NCBI RefSeq assembly: GCF_000258175.1
Contig: NZ_JH636049.1
Location: forward strand, 2,333,482 to 2,397,481
Origin: Saccharomonospora xinjiangensis XJ-54
GTDB taxonomy: Bacteria > Actinomycetota > Actinomycetes > Mycobacteriales > Pseudonocardiaceae
DNA: 64,000 nucleotides
Reading direction: 5' to 3'
The translations under genes and the position numbers were made by a program. Shown piece after piece: positions 16,960 to 24,704 of the stretch (position 1 is the stretch's first letter; each line of letters starts with the position of its first letter). Under the pieces are notes generated by a model, which worked only from the letters and a program-made list of their open reading frames with translations, did not search any database and was not told the DNA's origin.

Positions 16960-18597
16960 ATGCGTGAACCGCAGCTGTCCGGGGTCGGGGTCAGCCCCGG
17001 CCGCGCGAGCGGCCCCGTCGTCAAGGTCACCGAGTCGATCGAGGAGCCGGCGAGCACGCCCGCCCCTGACGACCCGCACGCGGAGGCCGCCCGTGTCGCA
17101 CCGGCGGCGCAGGCTGTGGCCGCTCGGCTCGAAGCCACGGCCGCCGCGGCGACCGGCGACGCGGCGATGATCCTCACCACCACGGCGGCGATGGCGGCCG
17201 ACCCAGCGCTGGTGAGCCAGGCAGAACAGCTCGTGACGGCGCAACGCATCCCAGCGGCGAGAGCGGTGTACGAGGCGGCGAACGGCTTCGCGACGGCACT
17301 GGCCTCGGCAGGCGGGTACATGGCCGAGCGGGTGCGCGACATCCACGACGTGCGCGACCGCATCATCGCGGAGTTGCTCGGCATCGAACCGCCCGGTGTG
17401 CCGACGCTGGAGCGCCCCAGCGTGCTCGTCGCCCGCGATCTCGCCCCTGCCGACACCGCCGCGCTGGACCCGGACAAGGTGCTCGCCCTCGTCACGGAGG
17501 AGGGCGGCCCCACCAGCCACACCGCCATCCTCGCGCGTTCGCTGCGCATACCCGCCGTGGTGGCGGTCAGGGGCGCGCTCGCGATGGAGGCCGAGGCCGT
17601 CGCCGTTGACGGTGTCACCGGTGAGGTGAAGGCCGTCGATCGCGATGCGCCGGTCGTCTCGGCGACGGAGTCCGCGCGAGCCGAGTGGGACGGCGTCGGG
17701 TCCACATCGGACGGTCGCAGGGTCAAGGTGCTCGCCAACGTCGGCGCGCCTGCCGACGCGCTGACAGCGGCGGAGGCCGGTGCCGAGGGCATCGGTCTCT
17801 TCCGTACCGAGTTCTGCTACCTCGACGTCGATGTCGAACTCGCCGTCGCCGACCAGAAGGCCGCCTACTCGGCGGTGCTCGGCCCGTTCGCGGGTAAACC
17901 GGTCATCGTGCGCACGCTCGACGCGGGCGCGGACAAGCCACTGCTGTTCCTGGCGCAGGAGGACGAACCCAACCCGGCACTCGGCGTGCGTGGCATCCGG
18001 GTGTCGTTCGAGCGCACAGGCGTGCTCGACCGGCAGCTCGAAGCCATCGCCGGTGCGGCGGAAGAATCGGGCGCCGATGTCTCCGTGATGGCGCCGATGG
18101 TGGCCACAGCGGAGGAGGCGGCGTGGTTCGCCGACCGGGCCAGGGCTTCGGGCCTCTCGCGGGTGGGAGTGATGATCGAGGTGCCTTCGGCGGCGCTGAC
18201 CGCGCGTGAGGTCCTTGACGCCGTCGATTTCGTGTCACTCGGAACCAACGACCTCGCGCAGTACACGTTCGCCGCCGACCGTCAGCTCGGTGCGGTGGCG
18301 ACGTTGAACGACCCGTGGCAGCCAGCGCTGCTGCGTCTTGTCGCGCTCGTCGGCGAGGCGGCGAAAGAGAAGGGCAAGCCTGCTGGGGTGTGTGGCGAGG
18401 CCGCGGCCGATCCCCTGCTCGCGCGGGTGCTGACCGGGCTCGGCATCACGAGCCTTTCCATGAACGCGGGCGCGGTGCGCGCGGTGGGCGCCAGCCTCGC
18501 GGCGGTCACCTTCGCCGACTGTGAGCGTGCCGCAGCCGCCGCGGTCGCGGCACCGACAGCGAGGGCCGCGCGCGCCGCCGTCGCCGAGATCGGGTGA
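16960..18597 (+). CDS. ptsI: PTS enzyme I (phosphoenolpyruvate-protein phosphotransferase)
   Basis: This 545-residue protein is the general energy-coupling enzyme of the sugar phosphotransferase system, passing phosphate from PEP to HPr. The phosphorylated histidine lies in GGPTSHTAILAR (about residues 185-196). The PEP-binding TIM barrel follows, with GIGLFRTEFCYL, VIVRTLDAGADKP and the C-terminal VCGEAAADP motif, whose Cys is the catalytic acid. Length is close to the usual ~570. No HPr or enzyme II gene is visible nearby, so partners must be elsewhere. The stop is followed by a strong hairpin at 18627. Confidence 0.95.
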   Translation: MREPQLSGVGVSPGRASGPVVKVTESIEEPASTPAPDDPHAEAARVAPAAQAVAARLEATAAAATGDAAMILTTTAAMAADPALVSQAEQLVTAQRIPAARAVYEAANGFATALASAGGYMAERVRDIHDVRDRIIAELLGIEPPGVPTLERPSVLVARDLAPADTAALDPDKVLALVTEEGGPTSHTAILARSLRIPAVVAVRGALAMEAEAVAVDGVTGEVKAVDRDAPVVSATESARAEWDGVGSTSDGRRVKVLANVGAPADALTAAEAGAEGIGLFRTEFCYLDVDVELAVADQKAAYSAVLGPFAGKPVIVRTLDAGADKPLLFLAQEDEPNPALGVRGIRVSFERTGVLDRQLEAIAGAAEESGADVSVMAPMVATAEEAAWFADRARASGLSRVGVMIEVPSAALTAREVLDAVDFVSLGTNDLAQYTFAADRQLGAVATLNDPWQPALLRLVALVGEAAKEKGKPAGVCGEAAADPLLARVLTGLGITSLSMNAGAVRAVGASLAAVTFADCERAAAAAVAAPTARAARAAVAEIG

Positions 18598-18626
18598 CCG
18601 GTCACGGACGCCGGCGCGGCCATGCC

Positions 18627-18663
18627 GACAACGAGTCACGCGCCGACCGGGTGACTCGTTGTC
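18627..18663. terminator. bidirectional terminator hairpin
   Basis: A perfect 13-base inverted repeat (18627-18639 GACAACGAGTCAC; 18651-18663 its complement) with an 11-base loop lies between the convergent ptsI and DUF1707 genes and can serve both. Confidence 0.85.
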
Positions 18664-18665
18664 GC

Positions 18666-19337
18666 CTAGGAGAACAGGCCCTTGCGGGGGTGGCGCACAC
18701 TGAGCGACCCGCCGTGCAGTTTGCCGGTCACGAGGTAGCGCGGGGAACCCGAATCGCCCTTGCTCTTGTCGCTCACCGACGACCACTTGAGGTCGTGCAG
18801 TTCGTTGAGGCTGACACCTGCGTGATCGGGGACGACGATGGTCACGCCGCCCCATTTGACGTCGAGTTCGATCCGCACGACGTCACTCGTCACCTGGGCC
18901 TCGCTGAAGTCGAGCCGGGTGTCGGCGTACCGGTTGCGCACCAGCAAGTGCGGCGGCACGACCCAGCGGCCCTTGCGAACCACCGCGGAGCCGTGCGCGC
19001 GAATGACGAGCGGTTTGCCCGCCGCGTACGAACCGGGCGCGAATGCGGCGTCTCCCTCCCACCCCGCCCTGCCCCCGGATGCCATGGCGGCTTCGGGATG
19101 AACCAGCCCAGGCAGGTCGATGAGCACCTTGTTCAGCTCGCCCCTGGTCCGCGCGGCGTAGGCGACGTCGGCTCGCTCGCTGAACTCGTCGAGGTCGAGC
19201 ATGCCCCTGCCGATGGCCGCCTTCAGCAGTTCGACGACATGTTCCCGCTCGGAGTCGGACACCCGCAGTCCGCGCAACCGGCGCTGCTCCTCGGTGATCT
19301 CTTCACCGGCGTCCCGCTCGTCCTTGTCGTCGCTCAC
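18666..19337 (-). CDS. DUF1707 domain protein with LiaF-like C-terminal region
   Basis: This 223-residue protein carries the actinobacterial DUF1707 motif LRVSDSEREHVVELLKAA (about residues 23-40) with the following DEFSERADVAYAARTRGEL. A C-terminal beta-rich part with KWGGVTIVVPDHAGV resembles the cell-wall-active antibiotics response (LiaF/DUF2154-type) domain. There is no membrane helix. It may act in envelope-stress signalling; this is inference from domain similarity and from the neighbouring MacSR-like system. GTG at 19337 was chosen; longer in-frame versions are not protein-like. Confidence 0.8.
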   Translation of the reverse strand: MSDDKDERDAGEEITEEQRRLRGLRVSDSEREHVVELLKAAIGRGMLDLDEFSERADVAYAARTRGELNKVLIDLPGLVHPEAAMASGGRAGWEGDAAFAPGSYAAGKPLVIRAHGSAVVRKGRWVVPPHLLVRNRYADTRLDFSEAQVTSDVVRIELDVKWGGVTIVVPDHAGVSLNELHDLKWSSVSDKSKGDSGSPRYLVTGKLHGGSLSVRHPRKGLFS

Positions 19338-19404
19338 GCAGTCGATGCTAGAGAGCACACGGCCTCGCGAGATCCGGGAGAACCCTGAGACTTGCCCGGA
19401 GTGT

Positions 19405-20055
19405 TCACCCGTCCCTGTCGAGTCCGTGCTCGATGGCGTAGCGGGCAAGCTCGACGCGGTTGTGCAGCTGGAGTTTCCGGAGCGTGGACTGCACGTGGTT
19501 CTCGACGGTGCGATGCGAGATCACCAGCCGATCGGCGATCTGCTTCGCCGTGAGTCCCTTGGCGACGAGGCGCAGCACGTCCGTCTCGCGTTCGGTGAGC
19601 CTCGGTGGGGGATCCCCCGCGGTGGGTGCGTCGGCCATGCGGCGGTACTCGCCGAGCACCATGCCTGCCAGCCCCGCAGTGAACACCGGATCGCCCTCGG
19701 ACGTCCGGCGTACGGCGTCCACCAGCTCGGCCACGGAGGCCGACTTGACGAGATATCCGGAGGCTCCGGCCTTGACGGCCTGGAGCACGTCGTCGTGCTC
19801 ACCGCTTGCCGAGAGCACCAGCACCCTGGTGTCCGGGAGCTCGCCGGTGATGGCCCTCGTCGCATCGACACCGGAGGTGCCGCCGAGATTGATGTCCATG
19901 AGAACGACGTCGGGGCGCACGGCGCGGGCGATCCGGGTGGCCGCGTCGGCGTCGGGGGCGGTGGCCTTGACATCGAAGCCGTGTTCGGCGAGATCCCTGG
20001 CCACCCCGTCGCGCCAGATCGGATGGTCGTCAACGATCATGACGGAGACGGTCAT
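19405..20055 (-). CDS. NarL/LuxR-type response regulator, MacR-like
   Basis: This 216-residue regulator has a receiver domain (VMIVDDHPIWRDGV, phospho-acceptor Asp in VVLMDINLGG at about 54, KSAS lysine near 104) and a C-terminal LuxR helix-turn-helix (LTERETDVLRLVAKGLTAKQ, SHRTVENHV). ATG at 20055 overlaps the stop of its sensor kinase by 4 bases (ATGA). Together they resemble the MacS/MacR system, linked in Corynebacterium to membrane stress; that role here is inference. Confidence 0.92.
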   Translation of the reverse strand: MTVSVMIVDDHPIWRDGVARDLAEHGFDVKATAPDADAATRIARAVRPDVVLMDINLGGTSGVDATRAITGELPDTRVLVLSASGEHDDVLQAVKAGASGYLVKSASVAELVDAVRRTSEGDPVFTAGLAGMVLGEYRRMADAPTAGDPPPRLTERETDVLRLVAKGLTAKQIADRLVISHRTVENHVQSTLRKLQLHNRVELARYAIEHGLDRDG

Positions 20056-21200
20056 CGCGCTTTCCTTCCCTGCCGCGGCCTCGGAACTCGAAGTTCCCAT
20101 TCGGTGCCTTCATCAGGTGCGGTGACGAGAGTGCAGGTTCCCCCGAGTTCAGTGACCCGCCCCCTGATCGACTTCGCCACGCCGAGATGTCCCTCCGCCA
20201 GGGCACGTTCGAGCCTGCCCTGCGGTATGCCGGGACCGTCGTCCCTGATCGTCAACACGATCTCCTCCCCCAGGTCTTCGAGCAGGACCCAGGCCTTCGC
20301 CGACGGCCCCGCATGTTTGTCTACGTTGGACAGTGCTTCTCTTGTGGCGGCCACGAGTTCGGTGACGGCGTCCGAGGGCAGTCGCACCTCTCCCGCCGGT
20401 GCCGCGATCTGTACCCGCGAGGTGGAGAGGAGTTGAAGCGCCGAACGCAGGTCCGCCGTGTCGTTGTCGGAGGTGCCTGGCGGTTCCGTCGTGACGAGTG
20501 CCCGCAGCGCGATCTCCTGCTCTCCCGCGAGCCTGGCGAGTTCGGCGGCTTCCCCGCCCAGTTCGGAGCCTCTCCTCCGAACCCGGGCCAGCACCTGCAA
20601 CACGCTGTCGTGGATGGATCTGGCGAGCCGTTCGCGCTCGGCTGTCGCCGCCTCGGTACGCATGGCTCGTGCCAGCGCGGCCTGCGACCTTCGCGCGGTT
20701 GCCGCCGCTACTCCGATCAGAAGACCGCTCGCCGTCAGCAGGACGCCGTCGCGCGCCACGTCAAGGTTGATCTCCATCCTGGCCACTGCCGTGCTGACGG
20801 CCATGGCAAGCCCTGCCACGACGCCGCCGACCCCGCCGAACCGAGCACCTGCCGCCACCGGTGGTACCGCCGCCCACACCGTGGTCACCAGCGGCGCGAG
20901 TTCCGCGTACTGAACGTCCGACAGCACGAAGGGCGAGGTCAGCATGATGCCGCAGGTGACGAGCACGTCCGCGACCACGAGCAGCGGGACACGGCCTCCC
21001 GGCCGCAGGTAGCCGAGAGTGGTGACCACGGTCCAGATAGCCATGCAGCCGAACGCCGTCCACGCGAGCCAGGGCCGGACGTAGCCGTCGAGATGCACGA
21101 GGAGGGCGCCGAGTGCGAAGAAGAGGGTCACCCAGCGCAGCACGACGGCGCCGTACCACAGCGGTGTCGCCGGGTCCCGCAGTGATGGTGACGCGGTCAT
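20052..21200 (-). CDS. MacS family sensor histidine kinase
   Basis: This 382-residue protein has about six N-terminal membrane helices (residues 15-170), then a HisKA_3 dimerisation domain with the phospho-His in ARSIHDSVLQVLARVRRRG (near 198) and a HATPase domain with EALSNVDKHAG (N box) and DDGPGIPQGRLE (G box). Short extracellular loops suggest sensing within the membrane. It overlaps the AI-2E-type permease gene upstream and the regulator downstream by 4 bases each, giving a three-gene operon. Confidence 0.9.
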   Translation of the reverse strand: MTASPSLRDPATPLWYGAVVLRWVTLFFALGALLVHLDGYVRPWLAWTAFGCMAIWTVVTTLGYLRPGGRVPLLVVADVLVTCGIMLTSPFVLSDVQYAELAPLVTTVWAAVPPVAAGARFGGVGGVVAGLAMAVSTAVARMEINLDVARDGVLLTASGLLIGVAAATARRSQAALARAMRTEAATAERERLARSIHDSVLQVLARVRRRGSELGGEAAELARLAGEQEIALRALVTTEPPGTSDNDTADLRSALQLLSTSRVQIAAPAGEVRLPSDAVTELVAATREALSNVDKHAGPSAKAWVLLEDLGEEIVLTIRDDGPGIPQGRLERALAEGHLGVAKSIRGRVTELGGTCTLVTAPDEGTEWELRVPRPRQGRKAR

Positions 21201-22495
21201 GCTCTGTCAGGCTCCCGGTGTCCAGGCTCCGCATCCGCCCTGGGTTCGCCGTCGCCGGAGTCGTCGCGGCCGGAGTTGCCGCCGGAGTCGTCGCGCCGCT
21301 CGCCGCTGGTTGCGGTGTCCCAGACGATCCCCTTGTTCGGATCGTCGGTGCCGAGCACATCGACGGCGTCAGGGTGCGGATCACGTTCGTGCAGCAGCGA
21401 CTTGATGCCTGAGTTGAGGACGGCGAGCAGGGGCACCGAGAGCAGGGCACCCGGGATTCCTCCCGCCGTCATGCCTGCCGTGATGGCGAGGATGACGGCC
21501 AGCGGGTGCAGGCGCACGGCCCGCCCCAGAAGCAGTGGTTGGAGTACGTGGCTTTCGAGCTGCATCACGCCGACGACGATGGCGAGGACGATGAGGGCTG
21601 TGACGAAACCGTTGGTGACCAGTGCCACCAGCACGGCGACGGCGCCGGTGACGACAGCGCCGACGATCGGGATGAACGCGCCGAGGAACACCAGCGTTGC
21701 CAGCGGGAACACCAGCGGAACACCGACGATCCACAACCCGATGCCGATGCCGACACCGTCAACGACGGCGACCCCTGCCGTCGCCCGCACGTAGCTCACG
21801 AGCGAGGCGAAACCCCTGCGGCCTGCCGTGTCGAAGCGGTCGCGCACAGGCTCGGGCACCCCGCTCATGAGGAAGCCCCAGATCTCGCCTCCGTTCACGA
21901 GGAAGAAGATCAGGACGAACAGGGTCAGCAGGAAGCCGGTGAGGATCTCCCCGACGGTGCCTGCCGTGGTGAGCGCGCTGTCCGCGATGGATGCCTGGTT
22001 CTGCTGGATGAACTCCACCGCGTTGTTGACGAAGTCCACGATCTGCGTCTCACGCAGGTGCAGTGGCCCGTTGATGAGCCAGTCCTTCACCTGGTCGAGG
22101 CTTCGGTTCAGTTGTTCCTGGAGTTCGGGAAGACCTGCGGTGAACTCGACGATCACGAACGTCAGCAGGCCACCGACCGCGCCGAGTCCGCCGATCAGCA
22201 CCACGGCCGCGGCGAGCGGTCTCGGCATCCGCAGGTCCGTCAGTTGCTGAACGGCGGGCGCGAGCAGCGCCGCGAGCAGCAACGCGATCGCCACCGGCAC
22301 CACCACGAAAGAGAGGTAACCGACGATCCACACGACCACGTAGAGGGCCGCCACGACGACGAGGAACCGCCACGACAGGGCCGCGCTCACCCGAAGCCCC
22401 TTGGGCACCCAGCCGATGACGTCCGCTTCCTCGGACAGTTTCGGCACCTTACGACTCGTGCGGCCGTGACGTCCCCCGTGTTCCGACTCGCTCAC
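21197..22495 (-). CDS. AI-2E family transporter
   Basis: This 432-residue membrane protein of the UPF0118/AI-2E exporter family has about eight helices: a pair after residue 40, the large soluble loop with GLPELQEQLNRSLDQVKDWL, and later helices including GVGIGIGLWIVGVPLVFPLA and IPIVGAVVTGAVAVLVAL. Family members export autoinducer-2 in E. coli or act as ion antiporters; the substrate here is unknown. The C-terminus is an acidic Asp/Gly/Ser tail. It starts the operon with the MacS/MacR-like genes. Confidence 0.88.
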   Translation of the reverse strand: MSESEHGGRHGRTSRKVPKLSEEADVIGWVPKGLRVSAALSWRFLVVVAALYVVVWIVGYLSFVVVPVAIALLLAALLAPAVQQLTDLRMPRPLAAAVVLIGGLGAVGGLLTFVIVEFTAGLPELQEQLNRSLDQVKDWLINGPLHLRETQIVDFVNNAVEFIQQNQASIADSALTTAGTVGEILTGFLLTLFVLIFFLVNGGEIWGFLMSGVPEPVRDRFDTAGRRGFASLVSYVRATAGVAVVDGVGIGIGLWIVGVPLVFPLATLVFLGAFIPIVGAVVTGAVAVLVALVTNGFVTALIVLAIVVGVMQLESHVLQPLLLGRAVRLHPLAVILAITAGMTAGGIPGALLSVPLLAVLNSGIKSLLHERDPHPDAVDVLGTDDPNKGIVWDTATSGERRDDSGGNSGRDDSGDGEPRADAEPGHREPDRA

Positions 22496-22561
22496 GAGGC
22501 AACCGTATCGGGTCTTTCGCAGGTGATGGCCCCGGACTCGCTGCCTTCCCGCACGTGGCCG

Positions 22562-23335
22562 TCAGTCGAGTTGCACCGAGCGTTTGGCCAGTCCGAACCA
22601 GTAGCCGTCGATCACCGTGCGGGGTGAGGGACCGGTGTCCTGCGCGCCGAGTGCCACGAACAGCGGCGCGAAGTGCTCGGTGCGTGGATGTGCCAGCGAG
22701 GCGGCAGGTGCCTTGTTGGCGAAGTCGAGTACGGCGTCGATGTCACCGGCGGCGAGCGTCTCGGCACCCCAGTGGTCGAACTCGGCCGACCACTGGGGCG
22801 GCGGCCCGTCCGGTTGGCCGCGCATCGCGCTCAGGTTGTGGGTGAAGAAGCCGCTGCCGATCACGAGAACCCCCTCGTCGCGCAGGGGCGCGAGCTTGCG
22901 CCCGAGTTCGAACAGCTTGGCGGGGTCGAGCGAGGGCATGGACATCTGGAGCACCGGGATGTCGGCGGCGGGGAACATCTCGACGAGCGGCACGTAGGCG
23001 CCGTGGTCGAGGCCGCGGGCCGGGTCGCGGTGCACCGGCGTCGATGTGGTGCGCAGCAGGCGCTCGACCGTGTCGGCGAGTTCGGGAGCGCCGGGCGCCG
23101 GATAGGTCACCCGGTAGTACCGCTCGGGGAAGCCCCAGAAGTCGTACACCAGCGGCACCGTGGTCGTGGCGCCGATGGTCAGCGGGGCCTCCTCCCAGTG
23201 CGCGGACACGACGAGGATCGCCTTCGGGCGGTGAAGGTTCGCGGACCAGCGGGCCAGCTCCCCTGTCCAGACGGGGTCGTCGGCGAGTGGGGGTGCGCCG
23301 TGGCTGAGATACAGAACCGGCATGCGATCGGTCAT
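22562..23335 (-). CDS. DODA-type extradiol dioxygenase (YgiD-like)
   Basis: This 257-residue protein belongs to the class III extradiol dioxygenase family. Metal-ligand histidines are seen in LYLSHGAPPLADDPVW (near 12), ILVVSAHWE (near 47) and in the GLDHGAYVPL, GSGFFTHNL and HPRTEHFAPLFVALGA segments. YgiD-type proteins open aromatic rings such as 4,5-DOPA; the natural substrate is unknown. It is a single gene diverging from a small membrane protein, with a palindrome in its promoter. Confidence 0.88.
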   Translation of the reverse strand: MTDRMPVLYLSHGAPPLADDPVWTGELARWSANLHRPKAILVVSAHWEEAPLTIGATTTVPLVYDFWGFPERYYRVTYPAPGAPELADTVERLLRTTSTPVHRDPARGLDHGAYVPLVEMFPAADIPVLQMSMPSLDPAKLFELGRKLAPLRDEGVLVIGSGFFTHNLSAMRGQPDGPPPQWSAEFDHWGAETLAAGDIDAVLDFANKAPAASLAHPRTEHFAPLFVALGAQDTGPSPRTVIDGYWFGLAKRSVQLD

Positions 23336-23351
23336 CGAGGACTCCAGGAAA

Positions 23352-23363
23352 TTGAATTTTCAA
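23352..23363 (-). promoter_or_regulatory. palindromic operator candidate upstream of dioxygenase
   Basis: TTGAA-TT-TTCAA is a perfect palindrome in an AT-rich patch, 17 bases upstream of the dioxygenase start. It is a plausible repressor site; the regulator is not identified. Confidence 0.45.
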
Positions 23364-23423
23364 CCAAAGTCTACCGTCGCGCGAGGCTTGTCCGCCAGCA
23401 GCGCTCCGCGCCTACCATGAGTC

Positions 23424-23804
23424 GTGGTCGGGAATCTCCTGATCTATCTCGGCGTCGTGGTGGCCCCGACGCTGGTGTTCTCCGTGGTTCTGTCGCTGCC
23501 GCGCCTGCTCACGGCGGTCCGGCGCCGGAGATCACGACGGTCTCCGGAGCCGACCCACCCTCCCGTCGAACGACTGGCGGCGGACCTGCGCCGCCTCCGC
23601 AGGGCACTCGCCTGTTTCGGCCCGGGAACACCCGTCGTCCGGCGCAGGGCCGCCACCGCTGCCTACGACGCCCTGCTCGCGCAGACGTGCGAGTCCGTCG
23701 GTGTCGCCCAGCGTCTCGACGAGGTCGCCGAGGGCATCGAGCGGGACATCGAGCGTCTGCGCGTGGAGCAGGCACTGTGTGACGCGGGAATCGTGCTCTC
23801 GTGA
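23424..23804 (+). CDS. small actinobacterial membrane protein of unknown function
   Basis: This 126-residue protein has a single N-terminal membrane helix (LLIYLGVVVAPTLVFSVVLS), an Arg-rich cytoplasmic junction (AVRRRRSRR) and a soluble helical region containing AATAAYDALLAQTCESVGVA and ending in CDAGIVLS. I do not recognise a named family. GTG at 23424 begins just before the helix. It diverges from the dioxygenase gene. Confidence 0.7.
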   Translation: MVGNLLIYLGVVVAPTLVFSVVLSLPRLLTAVRRRRSRRSPEPTHPPVERLAADLRRLRRALACFGPGTPVVRRRAATAAYDALLAQTCESVGVAQRLDEVAEGIERDIERLRVEQALCDAGIVLS

Positions 23805-23920
23805 GGCGCCTCAGATGATCCCTGCCGTGGTCGCCCCGAGTTTCCCGGCTGGCGACGACACCTGGGGGATGGCCGTGTCCCGAGAACAGCCATCCGCCGG
23901 CAATCCGCGCGGCCGCGCAT

Positions 23921-24421
23921 TCAGCGCTCGGCTCGGGCGGTCCTGTTGTCGTACTTCCTCACCGCGAATTCGTACGCGCCGGCCAGCAGCGGACGCACCG
24001 TGTCGAACGTCGAGGCACTCGGGTTCACCACGCCCACCCAGTACTGCGATGCGTAGAACGGATGTGGCATCAGGACGTCCCTCGCCGTGTAGTCCGCGTC
24101 GGTGACGAGCACTCCGTCCTCGTCCCGTTCGGTCGGCGCTGGGCCGAACCGCTCGACGTAGCTGGCCTTGGTGAGGCCGATGTTGAGGCGGTACGCGCCG
24201 TCGGCGTCCAGCCGGGACACGGCCTCGTGGTGATCACCAGTCACGACGGTGGCGAACGGCAGGGTGCGAGCGATATCGACGTCGCCGCCCGGCCCGTAGA
24301 AGCAGAACGTGTCACCGTCGTGTTCGACAACGTGGACCCCGTCGAACGACTCGGCGATGTGACGCACGACCGACTCGGCGGTTACGGGAGCCACGGGAGT
24401 TACGGGAGCCACGGAATTCAC
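23921..24421 (-). CDS. DUF6194 family protein
   Basis: This 166-residue protein matches the DUF6194 pattern: FDGVHVVEHDGDTFCFYGPGG, PFATVVTGDHHE, YRLNIGLTKASYVERFG, MPHPFYASQYWVGVVNPS and a final VRPLLAGAYEFAVRKYDNR segment. The fold suggests a small soluble protein; the function is unknown. GTG at 24421 has GAAGGGA 7 bases upstream. The first ten residues contain a duplicated VAPVT unit from an 18-base internal duplication. Confidence 0.75.
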   Translation of the reverse strand: MNSVAPVTPVAPVTAESVVRHIAESFDGVHVVEHDGDTFCFYGPGGDVDIARTLPFATVVTGDHHEAVSRLDADGAYRLNIGLTKASYVERFGPAPTERDEDGVLVTDADYTARDVLMPHPFYASQYWVGVVNPSASTFDTVRPLLAGAYEFAVRKYDNRTARAER

Positions 24422-24704
24422 GACAAAGTCCCTTCGAACAGCGATTTTCCTGCACTTCAAGTGTGTCATTGAACTGCTTATTGGGACTTTTTCTCAGAGA
24501 GCTGGGGTCTTGGCGTGCAACCCTCAAATGGGCGAGAGGTGTCGCTGTTTCGGTGCCGGGCACCGCACGCGGGCATGCGGAAGGCAGGACTCCGAAGGCC
24601 CCGTCGCGGTCAGTGGCAGGCCGGTGCAGGCGCCGGTCCCGGTTTCGACGCAGGCCGACCCTGCGGGCTACAGGCCAGGCACGGCGATGTCCCCGCAGGC
24701 AGCC
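24422..24704 (-). other. intergenic region between DUF6194 gene and dnaB
   Basis: Promoter region for the DUF6194 gene, plus the 3' flank of dnaB. Nothing gene-like is recognised in these 283 bases. Confidence 0.4.
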
